64,000 nt of DNA from Sulfurovum sp. (GCA_024637255.1 JAGXFO010000017.1:1-64000); one strand, 5' to 3'; positions 34,905 to 44,241 are shown, numbered from the stretch's first letter. Numbers and translations are program-made. The notes: generated by a model not told the origin, from the sequence alone.

Positions 34905-35003
34905 TAAGATGTTATCTCCATGTGAGAATTGGTTTATAATTTTATTTAAAAACATCTAAGAGGTTGCTTTTAAATACATACGCGACACTGTAGCGAACGA
35001 AAG

Positions 35004-36956
35004 TTAACTGTTCTTTAGTGTGTCAAAGTATCTCACCAGTGCTTTGAGTTGTTTTAGCTCTGATATTTCGTTCTTGTTTGCGTAGGTTATTTGCTCATAA
35101 AGCCTATCAATATTTTGCATCGTAGAGATATGTTCTGGTTTATGAGGATATTTGTCTATATATCGCAAAAAGTATTGATGCAGGGTTTCTCCTTCTTGGC
35201 GTACATACCCTTCTTTTTTTAGGTCTTTTAAGAGTGGCTGTAGGGTTCCTATACCTTGTGAGCTATGGATTGGACGCCGAAAATAGGTGATGACGATAAA
35301 CGTAAACATCACTAGAGCCATTAAACTCAGTATAAAAATAAAGATAAACCTTGGGTTGCCTTTTGCATACTGTAAAAGCTGTAACTGACGTACATTCGAG
35401 TAGTAAAGTATCCATGTTTCCACTTGATACTTGGCGTACATCAGGTAAAGATTGACTTTTTTGTAGAGTTTGTTTTGTGCTTCTTCTGTGGCTTCAGTTT
35501 GTGTTGGGATATCCATACCTGCTGCCGTACTTGTTGTCTCCACGCGTACCCAGTGTTTATCTAGGTATAACTCTGCCCAGGCATGAGCGTTACGCTCTTT
35601 GACTGCAAGATAATTGTTCAGACTGTTTGCCAAATCTGCTTTGTAACCAGTAACTACACGTGCGGGTATGTCTGTCATGCGCGCCATGGTGACAAAAGAT
35701 GAGGCAAAGTGCACACAGTAGCCGCGTCGCTTATCGAATAAAAAACTGTCTGTCGTGTGGTTTATATCTAGAGCATCAGGCTTAAGTGTGTACGTTAAGG
35801 TCTGGTCTTTAAAAAACTGAATGATAGCAGATGCACGCTTTTCGGGTGCGCTATAAAGCTCTTTTAGATTTTGCGCCATTTTGTAGGTTTTGGGATTTTG
35901 CTCCTGATAAAAAAGTGTAGATGCTTTTAGGGTTTGAGTATCTGGAATATCGTACAGTGTAGAACTCAAATAGGACCGGGCTGCATAGTGTATAGGCTCT
36001 TTTATCTCTTTTTTGACTGTACTTATGAGGTCTGCGTCCAATGTGGCATCTTTGATTGGCTTTGCAGGCATATCTAACATGTATAGCCAACGTTTTTGTG
36101 TAGGGTAGAGGGTGACTTTATAATCTATCATTTTACCCTTTACAGCAGAGTAGGGCTTACTCTTTCGTTTGTTTGGATCAGGCATCGGTTCCCAATGGTC
36201 TTTCTTGTCAATATACAGTATGCTTCCTCGAAAGTAAAGAGTACTTGGAGGCGGAATTTGTCTATCGAATCCTACCTCCATTACGATGCGTTCAGAGGGT
36301 ACCAGCTGCGCATTTCCATCAAGATACATAGTTCCGTCATGACCCATACGTTTCACTGTTTCACCTTTAAATCCATACGTGGCATGTTCAAAGGAGATTC
36401 GAGGGAAAAAGATGAAAAGTACCACAACCCAAGGCAAAGAGTACATGAACATGACCATGCTTGAACGAAAACTCTCCCTAAGATCACCTTCCATGCGATG
36501 TGCCAGCACCATCCACAGCAAAAAGAAGATTTCAAATACTACATAAATGAGCATCAGCATCCCATGGTAGAAAAACAGAGACAGTGCCAAGAACAAAAAA
36601 GGAGAGATGAGCAGATAAAAATTTATTTCACGGGTCAGTCTTTGCATGGTAACAACTACAAGAAGCACATAGATAAGAAGCTCTATAAAAAGTTTTAAAC
36701 GTGAAAGCCCCCTAAAAGAAAATGCCCCGTAAAGCGACAAATAGACTGCAGAAACTCCCAGAAAAAAAACAAAAAATATGAGAAAATTTTTAGCAGGCGT
36801 TTTTTTAAAAAAAAGTATAGTCAAGACAATGAAGACAAATACCAGCATGGGTATTTTAAGCATGAGTAGTAGAGGAAGCAAAACCGCAATATAGCTTAAA
36901 TCCAATAGGGTTAAGGGAGAAAGTCTAGTATTTTGCAAGGTATTCAAGAATTTCAT
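35004..36956 (-). CDS. Transglutaminase-like membrane protein (DUF3488/TgpA family)
   Basis: A 650-residue protein with about five N-terminal helices and a periplasmic transglutaminase core. The catalytic Cys sits in DKRRGYCVHFASSF, the His in ERNAHAWAELYLD and the Asp/Glu in HWVRVETTST. A single C-terminal helix (about 550-570) and a cytoplasmic DUF4129-like tail follow. TgpA homologues have roles in cell-wall growth or osmotic stress, but substrates are not established. It overlaps the DUF58 gene by 32 bases. The trio moxR-DUF58-transglutaminase is widespread in bacteria. Confidence 0.88.
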   Translation of the reverse strand: MKFLNTLQNTRLSPLTLLDLSYIAVLLPLLLMLKIPMLVFVFIVLTILFFKKTPAKNFLIFFVFFLGVSAVYLSLYGAFSFRGLSRLKLFIELLIYVLLVVVTMQRLTREINFYLLISPFLFLALSLFFYHGMLMLIYVVFEIFFLLWMVLAHRMEGDLRESFRSSMVMFMYSLPWVVVLFIFFPRISFEHATYGFKGETVKRMGHDGTMYLDGNAQLVPSERIVMEVGFDRQIPPPSTLYFRGSILYIDKKDHWEPMPDPNKRKSKPYSAVKGKMIDYKVTLYPTQKRWLYMLDMPAKPIKDATLDADLISTVKKEIKEPIHYAARSYLSSTLYDIPDTQTLKASTLFYQEQNPKTYKMAQNLKELYSAPEKRASAIIQFFKDQTLTYTLKPDALDINHTTDSFLFDKRRGYCVHFASSFVTMARMTDIPARVVTGYKADLANSLNNYLAVKERNAHAWAELYLDKHWVRVETTSTAAGMDIPTQTEATEEAQNKLYKKVNLYLMYAKYQVETWILYYSNVRQLQLLQYAKGNPRFIFIFILSLMALVMFTFIVITYFRRPIHSSQGIGTLQPLLKDLKKEGYVRQEGETLHQYFLRYIDKYPHKPEHISTMQNIDRLYEQITYANKNEISELKQLKALVRYFDTLKNS

Positions 36957-37794
36957 CTATGCTCTCCTTCACTGAACTTAGTCGTTTGTGTGGCATTTGT
37001 ATGCTAAAGTTCAGGTGTTGCTTTTCACACTCAAGTGTCCATAAACAAAGCTGAGATAGCCGTGCCTCTTCGTCACCCTCTAGCGTTTGAAAGGTAAAGA
37101 CAAGATTGGGGGTTTGTGTCTCTTTGCTGAAGACTTTTACTGCCATGTCACCTTTGGCCACAGATGCCCAATGTATACGTGAGAGACTTTGAGATCCGTC
37201 ATACTCACGTAGTCCGTCAAATTCTTTTTCTTCGCCATAGTATGTTTCTTCTTCATTTAAAAATGCACTTAAGGACTTCCCTTTGGGCTCAGGGTAGGCG
37301 ATGCCTTCGTAGCTCTCAGGTATATCTCTGGTAAGGCGTACAGTAGAGAGTGGATATTTACTCTGTAAATAACAGTTTTCATAGGTAAATACACCGCGTT
37401 TTAAAGGCGTAAAAGGAAGCTTAAGTATAGCGGAAGACTCACCTTTAAGCTTAGACAGAACAACTTCTATCTCGCTATGATGCACCGAAATCGACCAGGA
37501 GGTTGTGCTCGAAGTGTTATGTATCTGCAAAGAAATGTTGCCTTCCTGATGTGTAAAAAAACGTCCGGAACATATAAAATTTGCTTGAAGATGCCCTAAA
37601 TTTAGCACTCCGATGGGTCCCGCTGAAAAGGCAAGAGAAAAAACAAAGAACAGGGTGATGTAGACAAGGTTAAAGTCATGCATATATGCTTCCATAAAAA
37701 GTCCAAAAAGCAGAATGACAACAACCAGGCTAAAGCGTGTTGCGTGTTGCTTTGTGCTTTTATGTATCTGAATGAATTTGCGCAAAGATTTCAT
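36925..37794 (-). CDS. DUF58 membrane protein
   Basis: A 289-residue protein with two short N-terminal hydrophobic segments (RFSLVVVILLFGLFME; YITLFFVFSLAFSAG). After them comes the periplasmic/cytoplasmic DUF58 region, with DGLREYDGSQSLSRIHW followed by ASVAKGDMAVKVF, the core signature. A von Willebrand-like fold is typical. I start at 37794 (MKSLRKF); an in-frame ATG at 37878 lies in moxR and has no support. DUF58 proteins couple to MoxR ATPases. It overlaps moxR by 35 bases and the transglutaminase gene by 32. Confidence 0.83.
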   Translation of the reverse strand: MKSLRKFIQIHKSTKQHATRFSLVVVILLFGLFMEAYMHDFNLVYITLFFVFSLAFSAGPIGVLNLGHLQANFICSGRFFTHQEGNISLQIHNTSSTTSWSISVHHSEIEVVLSKLKGESSAILKLPFTPLKRGVFTYENCYLQSKYPLSTVRLTRDIPESYEGIAYPEPKGKSLSAFLNEEETYYGEEKEFDGLREYDGSQSLSRIHWASVAKGDMAVKVFSKETQTPNLVFTFQTLEGDEEARLSQLCLWTLECEKQHLNFSIQMPHKRLSSVKESIDEILEYLAKY

Positions 37795-38683
37795 GATGTA
37801 TTCGTAGTGCAGTGGTAGTGCCTTCTTTGAAACGTAGACGGTGCGAACAGACAGCGGCGGTGACCATTTGTACATCATCGGCAGTGGCGTAGCTACGTCC
37901 CTGCAGCATGGCCCATGACTTAACCATGGCCGTCAAAGAGAGAGCGGCGCGTGTTGAAAGTCCATACTCGAACAAGCCACTTTTTCGGGTAAACTCTATG
38001 ATGTCCTGAAGAAAATCAAGCAAGGCATCACTAAGCATCACTGCAGAAGCCTGTTTCATGTATGATGCTGTTTGTGCGGAAGTCAGTAGGGCAGAAGAAA
38101 CAGACGAACTGTGTCCTGTCTCACCTTTGAGAATCTCCCTTTCGGATGCTTTGTCTGGGTAGCCTATACCAAAGGAGCACATAAACCGGTCGAGTTGCGA
38201 ACTGGGCAATGGAAAGGTTCCTACTTCTTCATGAGGATTCTGTGTACCTATGACAAAAAATGGTTTAGGCAGTGTATAGAGCGTTGCGTCTATTGTAATA
38301 ATACCTTCTTCCATGGCTTGAAGTAGGGCAGATTGTGTTTTTGGCATGGAACGGTTTATCTCATCGGCCAAAAGAAACGAAGTGAAGATAGGGCCTTTTT
38401 TAAACACAAAGTTTCCTTCTTTTTGCTTGTAGTAGTTTACACCAAGTATGTCAGAGGGAAGCATGTCGGAAGTAAATTGTATGCGCCCAAAGTCAAGACC
38501 AAGCACTTGAGACAGATGTTTGGCCAAAGTTGTTTTTCCTACGCCAGGTATGTCTTCTAAGAGCAGATGGCCTCCTGCAAAAAAAGTGGCTAAAGACAAA
38601 GCGATAGTCTCTCTTTTTCCTACCAAATGTGTTTCTATAGCATCAATAATAGGGGTAAATTCGGGTGATATAGTGTAATTCAT
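37760..38683 (-). CDS. MoxR-family AAA+ ATPase
   Basis: A 307-residue AAA+ protein of the MoxR branch. Walker A is LEDIPGVGKTTLAKHL, Walker B LLADEINRSMP, sensor 1 FVIGTQNPHEE, followed by RFMCSFGIGYPD. A C-terminal lid with STRAALSL (sensor 2) and ADDVQMVTAAV completes it. MoxR proteins act as chaperone-like partners for von Willebrand/DUF58 proteins, as encoded next door. It is the first gene of the long minus-strand run and is divergent from clpB, with about 190 bases of shared upstream DNA. Confidence 0.92.
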   Translation of the reverse strand: MNYTISPEFTPIIDAIETHLVGKRETIALSLATFFAGGHLLLEDIPGVGKTTLAKHLSQVLGLDFGRIQFTSDMLPSDILGVNYYKQKEGNFVFKKGPIFTSFLLADEINRSMPKTQSALLQAMEEGIITIDATLYTLPKPFFVIGTQNPHEEVGTFPLPSSQLDRFMCSFGIGYPDKASEREILKGETGHSSSVSSALLTSAQTASYMKQASAVMLSDALLDFLQDIIEFTRKSGLFEYGLSTRAALSLTAMVKSWAMLQGRSYATADDVQMVTAAVCSHRLRFKEGTTTALRIHHEIFAQIHSDT

Positions 38684-38806
38684 AAAAGTATGTTAGCGTA
38701 AATTATATGTAAATTCCGTGTAAAGAGCACTTTTTATTGTAACAAACTGTGTGATTATTTTAGATTATAAGTGTAAATCAACTATTTAAATTATTAACTA
38801 AGTAAA

Positions 38807-38837
38807 CTTGACAATAAGTGACTAAAGGTTGTATAAT
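38807..38837 (+). promoter_or_regulatory. clpB promoter with HspR/HAIR-like operator
   Basis: TTGACA (38808-38813), an 18-base spacer and TATAAT (38832-38837) form a near-consensus sigma-70 promoter. Overlapping the -35, CTTGACA (38807-38813), a 7-base spacer and ACTAAAG (38821-38827) match the HAIR operator plan (CTTGAGT-N7-ACTCAAG) at most positions. HspR represses heat-shock genes including clpB in related Campylobacter species, from family knowledge. Repressor binding is inferred. Confidence 0.6.
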
Positions 38838-38870
38838 AATCTATATTTAAACCATTCTAAGGAGTTCTTC

Positions 38871-41444
38871 ATGAGTATATTAGAAAAATTAACCAATCAA
38901 ATGCAAGGTACTATTGAGTCAGGCGTATCTCTTGCCCTGCACAACAAAAATCAGGAAGTGGATCCTATACATATTATTTGGGCGCTATTAACCAATAGCG
39001 GTTCCATATTGCACCAGACACTGAACAAAATGAATGCAGATAAGGCTGCAATCGAACTGGAAGCCAAAAGTATAGCAAATAAACTGCCGACTGTTTCCTC
39101 TGTAACCAAAGAGAACATCAAGCTTTCACAAAAACTTGTACGTTCACTGCAAAATGCAGAAGGGGTGATGACTGCCAATGGTGACCAGTATCTTGCCGTA
39201 GACGCATGGCTCATGGCTAATACAGGTGAAGATTTCATCAAAGACACACTCGGAAAATATCTTGATATGAATGAATATAAAAAGACTTTAGAGAGCATCC
39301 GTGGAGGCAAACAGATAGACTCACAGTCTGGAGATGAAACACTTGAAGCACTGAGCCAGTATGGTATAGACCTTAATCAAAAAGCACGTGATGGTGAACT
39401 GGATCCTGTTATTGGTAGAGATGAGGAAGTCCAACGTGTGATGCAAATACTCATAAGAAAAACTAAAAATAATCCTATTTTGATTGGGGAACCCGGAACA
39501 GGTAAAACAGCCATAGTTGAAGGACTTGCTCAGCGTATTGTCAATAAAGAAGTACCGCTAAGCCTTCAAAACATGCGTGTGATCTCACTAGACATGTCCA
39601 GACTCATCGCAGGAGCGAAATACAGAGGTGAGTTTGAAGACAGACTTAAGGCGGTCATAGATGAAGTGAAATCCTCAGGAAACGTTATCTTGTTCATTGA
39701 TGAGATTCACACCATTGTAGGCGCGGGAGCAGCCGAAGGAAGTATGGATGCTGCAAACATTCTCAAACCTGCACTTGCGCGCGGAGAGCTTCATACCATA
39801 GGTGCAACCACACTAAAAGAGTACAGAAAGTATTTTGAAAAAGATGCTGCGTTGCAAAGACGTTTCCAGCCTGTAAAAGTCGATGAGCCAAGTATCAATG
39901 AAGCATTGCAAATCTTAAGAGGCATCAAAAACAGACTGGAAGTACACCATAATGTGGTGATTACCGATACGGCTTTGGTGGCAGCAGCAAAACTGAGTGA
40001 TCGTTACATTACAGATAGATTTTTGCCCGATAAAGCCATTGACCTCATAGATGAAGCAGCCGCTGAACTTAAAATGCAGATAGAGTCTGAACCGACGGAT
40101 CTTTCAAAAATTAAGCGAGAGATTTCTACTATTCAGGTAGAAAAAGAAGCGCTAAAAATGGAAGAGAGTGAAAAAAATACGGCACGTATCGCTGAGATAG
40201 AAAAAGAGTTGGCAGACATGGAAGAGAAACGTGTTTCGCTTCAAAACCAGTTTGAAAATGAAAAAGCGGTGTTTAATGACATAGCCGAAGTTAAAAGTAC
40301 CATAGAGTCTCTCAAAACACAGGCAGAATTTGCAAAAAGAGAGGGTGACTTTAATAAGGCAGCAGAGATAGAGTACGGTCAGGTACCAGCTGAACAGGCA
40401 AAACTTAAAGGGCTTGAAGATAAGTGGATACAGATGATGTCTGAGGGTACCCTGCTTAAAAACTCAGTAGATGAAGAGATGATTGCAAGCATTGTGAGCC
40501 GTTGGACGGGTATCTCTGTGAGTAAAATGCTTCAGGGTGAAAAAGAGAAGATTCTTGCCATAGAAAGTATTCTCAAAGAGGAAGTTGTAGGTCAGGAAGA
40601 AGCACTAAGGGCTGTTGCGCGCGCCATAAAGCGTAACAAAGCAGGGCTCTCTGATAGAAATAGACCTATAGGGTCTTTCATGTTTTTAGGGCCAACGGGT
40701 GTGGGTAAAACACAAGTGGCTAAAACCCTTGCGAAGTTTCTCTTTGACTCTGAAAAATCGCTCATACGTATAGATATGTCTGAGTATATGGAAAAACATG
40801 CGGCCAGTAGACTTGTTGGTGCACCTCCGGGGTATGTGGGTTACGAGGAGGGTGGACAGCTCACAGAAGCCGTACGTCGCAAACCTTACTCGGTCGTACT
40901 CTTTGATGAGATAGAAAAAGCGCATCCTGATGTATTTAACACACTTCTGCAAGTGCTTGATGATGGACGTTTGACAGACAACAAAGGGATAACGGTAGAC
41001 TTTAAAAATACGATTATCATTATGACATCAAATATAGCCTCAGATAAGATTATGACGATTACTGACAAGGAAGAGAGAAGAATAGCGGTAAATGAAGAAC
41101 TTAAACGTAACTTTAAACCAGAATTTCTCAACCGTTTAGATGAACAGGTTATCTTTAATCCGCTTGACCTTGAAGCGATTACTAGTATTGTAGACATCTT
41201 GTTTAAAGATATCCAGAAAAAACTTGCTGAACGTGATATCACTATCACACTTACCCCAAGCGCCAAAGCGTACATTGCTGAAGCTGGCTTTGATCCCGTA
41301 TACGGTGCACGTCCACTAAAAAGAGCACTCTATGAAGTGGTGGAAGACAGATTGGCTGAATTGATACTCGAAGACAGAGTTGTTGAAGGCTCAAAGGTTG
41401 ACTTTGATGTGGTAGGGCAAGAGATAGTTGTTAGTGTCTCCTAA
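38871..41444 (+). CDS. clpB: ATP-dependent disaggregase ClpB
   Basis: An 857-residue Hsp100 chaperone that pulls apart aggregates with DnaK. A Clp_N repeat domain (1-150) precedes NBD1, with GEPGTGKTAIVEGLAQ and LFIDEIHTIVGAG. The coiled-coil M domain (about 400-520) contains repeated E/K heptads. NBD2 has GPTGVGKTQVAKTLA, the pore loop GAPPGYVGYEEGGQLTEAV, and DEIEKAHPDV. M domain plus absence of an IGF loop distinguishes ClpB from ClpA/ClpC. I start at ATG 38871, just after AAGGAG; an ATG at 38829 lies in the promoter. Convergent with the AraC-type gene. Confidence 0.96.
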   Translation: MSILEKLTNQMQGTIESGVSLALHNKNQEVDPIHIIWALLTNSGSILHQTLNKMNADKAAIELEAKSIANKLPTVSSVTKENIKLSQKLVRSLQNAEGVMTANGDQYLAVDAWLMANTGEDFIKDTLGKYLDMNEYKKTLESIRGGKQIDSQSGDETLEALSQYGIDLNQKARDGELDPVIGRDEEVQRVMQILIRKTKNNPILIGEPGTGKTAIVEGLAQRIVNKEVPLSLQNMRVISLDMSRLIAGAKYRGEFEDRLKAVIDEVKSSGNVILFIDEIHTIVGAGAAEGSMDAANILKPALARGELHTIGATTLKEYRKYFEKDAALQRRFQPVKVDEPSINEALQILRGIKNRLEVHHNVVITDTALVAAAKLSDRYITDRFLPDKAIDLIDEAAAELKMQIESEPTDLSKIKREISTIQVEKEALKMEESEKNTARIAEIEKELADMEEKRVSLQNQFENEKAVFNDIAEVKSTIESLKTQAEFAKREGDFNKAAEIEYGQVPAEQAKLKGLEDKWIQMMSEGTLLKNSVDEEMIASIVSRWTGISVSKMLQGEKEKILAIESILKEEVVGQEEALRAVARAIKRNKAGLSDRNRPIGSFMFLGPTGVGKTQVAKTLAKFLFDSEKSLIRIDMSEYMEKHAASRLVGAPPGYVGYEEGGQLTEAVRRKPYSVVLFDEIEKAHPDVFNTLLQVLDDGRLTDNKGITVDFKNTIIIMTSNIASDKIMTITDKEERRIAVNEELKRNFKPEFLNRLDEQVIFNPLDLEAITSIVDILFKDIQKKLAERDITITLTPSAKAYIAEAGFDPVYGARPLKRALYEVVEDRLAELILEDRVVEGSKVDFDVVGQEIVVSVS

Positions 41445-41451
41445 TTTATTT

Positions 41452-41478
41452 CCGATGTGAGCATGATTCTTACATCGG
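41452..41478. terminator. Hairpin between clpB and the AraC-type gene
   Basis: CCGATGTGAG (41452-41461) pairs with CTTACATCGG (41469-41478), including one G-U, around a seven-base loop. It lies eight bases past the clpB stop and could serve both convergent genes, although neither side has a clean U tract. Confidence 0.5.
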
Positions 41479-41488
41479 GATTGGGAGT

Positions 41489-42349
41489 TTAATAACTGAT
41501 AGATAAATAAAAACTTAGTTCAAAATCATCATCATCAGACAAATAATGATTTTTATGATAGATGGCATAGGATGGTTTAGTGGTGGTTTCATAGTCACTT
41601 TTTGGAAGCCATTCATGATAGACCCAATGCGTAAACTTTAACAAATCACCTGCCTCTCCTTTTAAATCAAATTTAGCATAGACACCAGAAGAGACATTGA
41701 ACTCAGGTAGCCTGTCGCTGCTAATTTTTTGATTCTCCTCAGGAACAATACATGCTACATATTGACATTCATTCAAGGGAGTAATGGTCGGATTGTCATG
41801 AAAGAGAGCAATTTGTTTGAAGTGGGTGATATGATTACTGAATACCCAGGTTTGAAGTTTTTGCCATACTTGTTTGATATTTACATTGTAGCCACGATTT
41901 CTGATATAATAACTGTGGAATACTGGCATCTTTACAATGGTCGGTTCGATATGATTGAAGGTTGCAGTGGATTGTACGGCTTGGGGTGATTGTTCTAAAA
42001 TATGTTGTGAATATGTTTTGTATCCTCCTTTTCTCCACTCTTTGGGCGTCATGTTGAAGCGCTCTTTAAATACACGGATAAAAGAAGTTTGCGAACTGTA
42101 GCCACACATATTGGCTACTTCGGAAATAGTTGAAAATTTGTTTGTTAAAAGTAAATTTGAAGCTTTTTGAAGTCTGATAGATTTGATACTTTCATAAATA
42201 TTTTTTTCAAAAACCTCTTTAAAGACACGGTGCATATGAAATTTACTGACGTTTAAATCAGAGCTTAGCTCGTCTATATTGATGTTGGTATCGATGTGTG
42301 TGTAGATATAGTACATGATATCATTTGCTATTTGTACTCTTTTTTGCAT
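41489..42349 (-). CDS. AraC-family regulator with GyrI-like effector domain
   Basis: A 286-residue Rob/SoxS-like activator. The N-terminal part holds two helix-turn-helix motifs (NINIDELSSDLNVSKFHMHR; STISEVANMCGYSSQTSFIR) ending in the AraC signature RFNMTPKEWRKG. The C-terminal half is a GyrI-like/BacR effector-binding domain (residues about 130-285) that binds small hydrophobic or cationic ligands. The start at 42349 (MQKRVQIAN) follows AGAAGAG; earlier ATGs fall on or before the -10 box at 42371-42379. The divergent biotin carboxylase is a candidate target, but the link is inferred only from position. Confidence 0.85.
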   Translation of the reverse strand: MQKRVQIANDIMYYIYTHIDTNINIDELSSDLNVSKFHMHRVFKEVFEKNIYESIKSIRLQKASNLLLTNKFSTISEVANMCGYSSQTSFIRVFKERFNMTPKEWRKGGYKTYSQHILEQSPQAVQSTATFNHIEPTIVKMPVFHSYYIRNRGYNVNIKQVWQKLQTWVFSNHITHFKQIALFHDNPTITPLNECQYVACIVPEENQKISSDRLPEFNVSSGVYAKFDLKGEAGDLLKFTHWVYHEWLPKSDYETTTKPSYAIYHKNHYLSDDDDFELSFYLSISY

Positions 42350-42370
42350 GGTTTCTCTTCTCATAAATAT

Positions 42371-42379
42371 ATTATAGCA
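42371..42379 (-). promoter_or_regulatory. Extended -10 promoter for the AraC-type gene
   Basis: On the minus strand TGCTATAAT is read from 42379 to 42371, putting the transcription start close to 42362 and favouring the ATG at 42349 over earlier ones. Confidence 0.55.
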
Positions 42380-42455
42380 CATATTGAAAGTTAAATAAGC
42401 AATAATAGATAGTTTTTATAGCACAAATAGTGAAGAATTAATATTAAAAACACTT

Positions 42456-42461
42456 TATAAT
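42456..42461 (+). promoter_or_regulatory. -10 box for the biotin carboxylase gene
   Basis: TATAAT about 27 bases before the GTG start, in an AT-rich tract and without a clear -35. A modest candidate. Confidence 0.45.
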
Positions 42462-42487
42462 GGTGGAAATAAATTAAAGAGGAAAAT

Positions 42488-43945
42488 GTGAATAATAAAA
42501 AAATTAATAAAGTCTTGATCGCAAACAGAGGTGAGATAGCATTACGTATTATAAGAGCATGTAAAGAGCTGGAGATAAAAAGTGTCGTTATTTTTTCAGA
42601 GGTAGATGTTGAAGGTATCTGGGTAAGAAAAGCGGATGAATGTTACCCAATCATGGGAGATCCACTTCAGGCCTACCTTAATTACGACCGTATTATCGCG
42701 TTGGCACTCAAGGCAAATTGTGATGCTATTCATCCAGGATATGGTTTTTTGTCTGAAAGTGCTGAGTTTGCAGAAGCATGTGGGAAAAACGGTATTATTT
42801 TCATAGGTCCAAAACCTGAGCACATTGCACTATTTGGTGACAAAATGGCATCAAAAGTGGCAATGAAACAGATAGGTGTTCCCGTACTTGAAGGAACAGA
42901 TGAGCCTGTTTTGGACAAAAAAGAAGGTGCAAAAATCGCTGCGGAGATAGGTTTCCCTGTTATTATCAAAGCGGCATTCGGTGGCGGCGGAAGAGGTATG
43001 CGAATCGTAATGAATGCAAAATCATTTAACGATATGTTTGACTCTGCCCAAAATGAATCTATTAAATACTTTGGAAGAAGTGAAGTTTTTATAGAAAAAT
43101 ATGTACAAAACCCAAGACATATTGAAGTGCAGATCATTGCAGACAAATATGGGAATGTAGTGCATTTGGGCGATAGAGACTGTTCCATTCAAAGACGACA
43201 TCAAAAAGTCATTGAGATTGCTCCGTCTCCAAGGTTGAACGAAGCCGTTAGAAAAGAGCTTTACCGAACTTCAACCAAAGCCATGTTTAAACTCGGATAT
43301 GAGAGTGTTGGAACAGTTGAATTTTTGGTCGACGAACAAGATAATATTTATTTTATAGAGATGAACACAAGAGTTCAGGTAGAGCACCCTGTTACGGAGG
43401 TTATCTCTGGGATTGATCTTATTCAAAGAATGATAGAGATCGCAGAAGGAGATAAGCTCAGATTTTTACAAGAAGATATTAAGTTTAGAGGTTATGCCAT
43501 AGAGTTCAGAATCAATTCCGAAGATCCACAAAAGAATTTTATGCCCTCAGCAGGAACCATAACAAGCTACATAACACCAGGAGGACCTGGAGTAAGAATT
43601 GACTCAAGTGCGTATGCGGGTTACAAAATCCCTCCAAATTATGATTCAATGATTGGGAAACTCATCGTTTCTGCGCTTGACTGGGAAGGGGCTGTAAAAA
43701 AAGCAAGAAGAGCACTGGATGAATTTTACATTGAAGGTGTTGTCTCAAACATACCGCTACACAGAGAGATTGTAAGAGATAAAGATTTTATTGCCGGTAA
43801 TTTTACTACTAGTTATCTTGAGAAAAAAATGGATCTATTTAATTTGAAGGCAGTAGATGCACAAGCCGAAGAAGAGAAAAAAGTGGGATATATAGCCAAA
43901 CTAATAGCAAGCATTAAAGAACATAAGATTAATGTAAGAAGTTAG
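42488..43945 (+). CDS. accC: Biotin carboxylase subunit (AccC / PycA type)
   Basis: A 485-residue ATP-grasp enzyme that carboxylates biotin on a carrier. IANRGEIALRIIRACKEL opens it; GFPVIIKAAFGGGGRGMRI is the ATP-binding loop; HLGDRDCSIQRRHQK and EMNTRVQVEHPVTE hold the catalytic and Mg2+ residues. The length and the C-terminal tail GNFTTSYLEKK plus about 40 residues look more like the separate A subunit of pyruvate/2-oxoglutarate carboxylase (PycA, CfiB) than like 445-residue AccC. No biotin-carrier or transcarboxylase gene is adjacent. The GTG start is preceded by GAGGA. A role in anaplerosis is my preferred reading. Confidence 0.85.
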   Translation: MNNKKINKVLIANRGEIALRIIRACKELEIKSVVIFSEVDVEGIWVRKADECYPIMGDPLQAYLNYDRIIALALKANCDAIHPGYGFLSESAEFAEACGKNGIIFIGPKPEHIALFGDKMASKVAMKQIGVPVLEGTDEPVLDKKEGAKIAAEIGFPVIIKAAFGGGGRGMRIVMNAKSFNDMFDSAQNESIKYFGRSEVFIEKYVQNPRHIEVQIIADKYGNVVHLGDRDCSIQRRHQKVIEIAPSPRLNEAVRKELYRTSTKAMFKLGYESVGTVEFLVDEQDNIYFIEMNTRVQVEHPVTEVISGIDLIQRMIEIAEGDKLRFLQEDIKFRGYAIEFRINSEDPQKNFMPSAGTITSYITPGGPGVRIDSSAYAGYKIPPNYDSMIGKLIVSALDWEGAVKKARRALDEFYIEGVVSNIPLHREIVRDKDFIAGNFTTSYLEKKMDLFNLKAVDAQAEEEKKVGYIAKLIASIKEHKINVRS

Positions 43946-43966
43946 AGTTTTTTGGGTATTTGTGTG

Positions 43967-43992
43967 GTTTACACCTCAAAAGAGGTGTAAAC
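43967..43992. terminator. Strong bidirectional hairpin
   Basis: GTTTACACCTC (43967-43977) and GAGGTGTAAAC (43982-43992) form a perfect 11-base stem closed by an AAAA loop. It sits between the convergent biotin carboxylase and glycine-zipper genes and is the cleanest hairpin I found in the window. Confidence 0.75.
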
Positions 43993-44001
43993 ATAAGAAG
44001 G

Positions 44002-44241
44002 CTAGTAGCCAGTTGCTCTAGCTCGGTCTTTCTCGTCTTCGTTGTTACCTATAAGCGCACCACCAATACCACCAATTGCAGCACCAGCCCACGCACCGCT
44101 GTTTCCACCTACGGCATGACCAATAAGTGCACCTGAGCCTGCGCCCACAGCAGCACCAGTTTGTGTTTTGTTCGCACAGCCCGTAATTGTTATAAGACCT
44201 ATACTTGCAAGAACCAATATCGTTAAATTCAATCTATTCAT
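44002..44241 (-). CDS. Glycine-zipper (2TM) lipoprotein
   Basis: A 79-residue lipoprotein. The signal ends in the lipobox ITGC, with Cys at about residue 22. The mature part is a glycine zipper (GAAVGAGSGALIGHAVGG and GAWAGAAIGGIGGALIG), ending in a charged tail (NNEDEKDRARATGY). Glycine-zipper 2TM proteins insert or pack against the outer membrane, and many are small OmpA/SlyB-like envelope factors. Exact role unknown. Confidence 0.85.
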   Translation of the reverse strand: MNRLNLTILVLASIGLITITGCANKTQTGAAVGAGSGALIGHAVGGNSGAWAGAAIGGIGGALIGNNEDEKDRARATGY

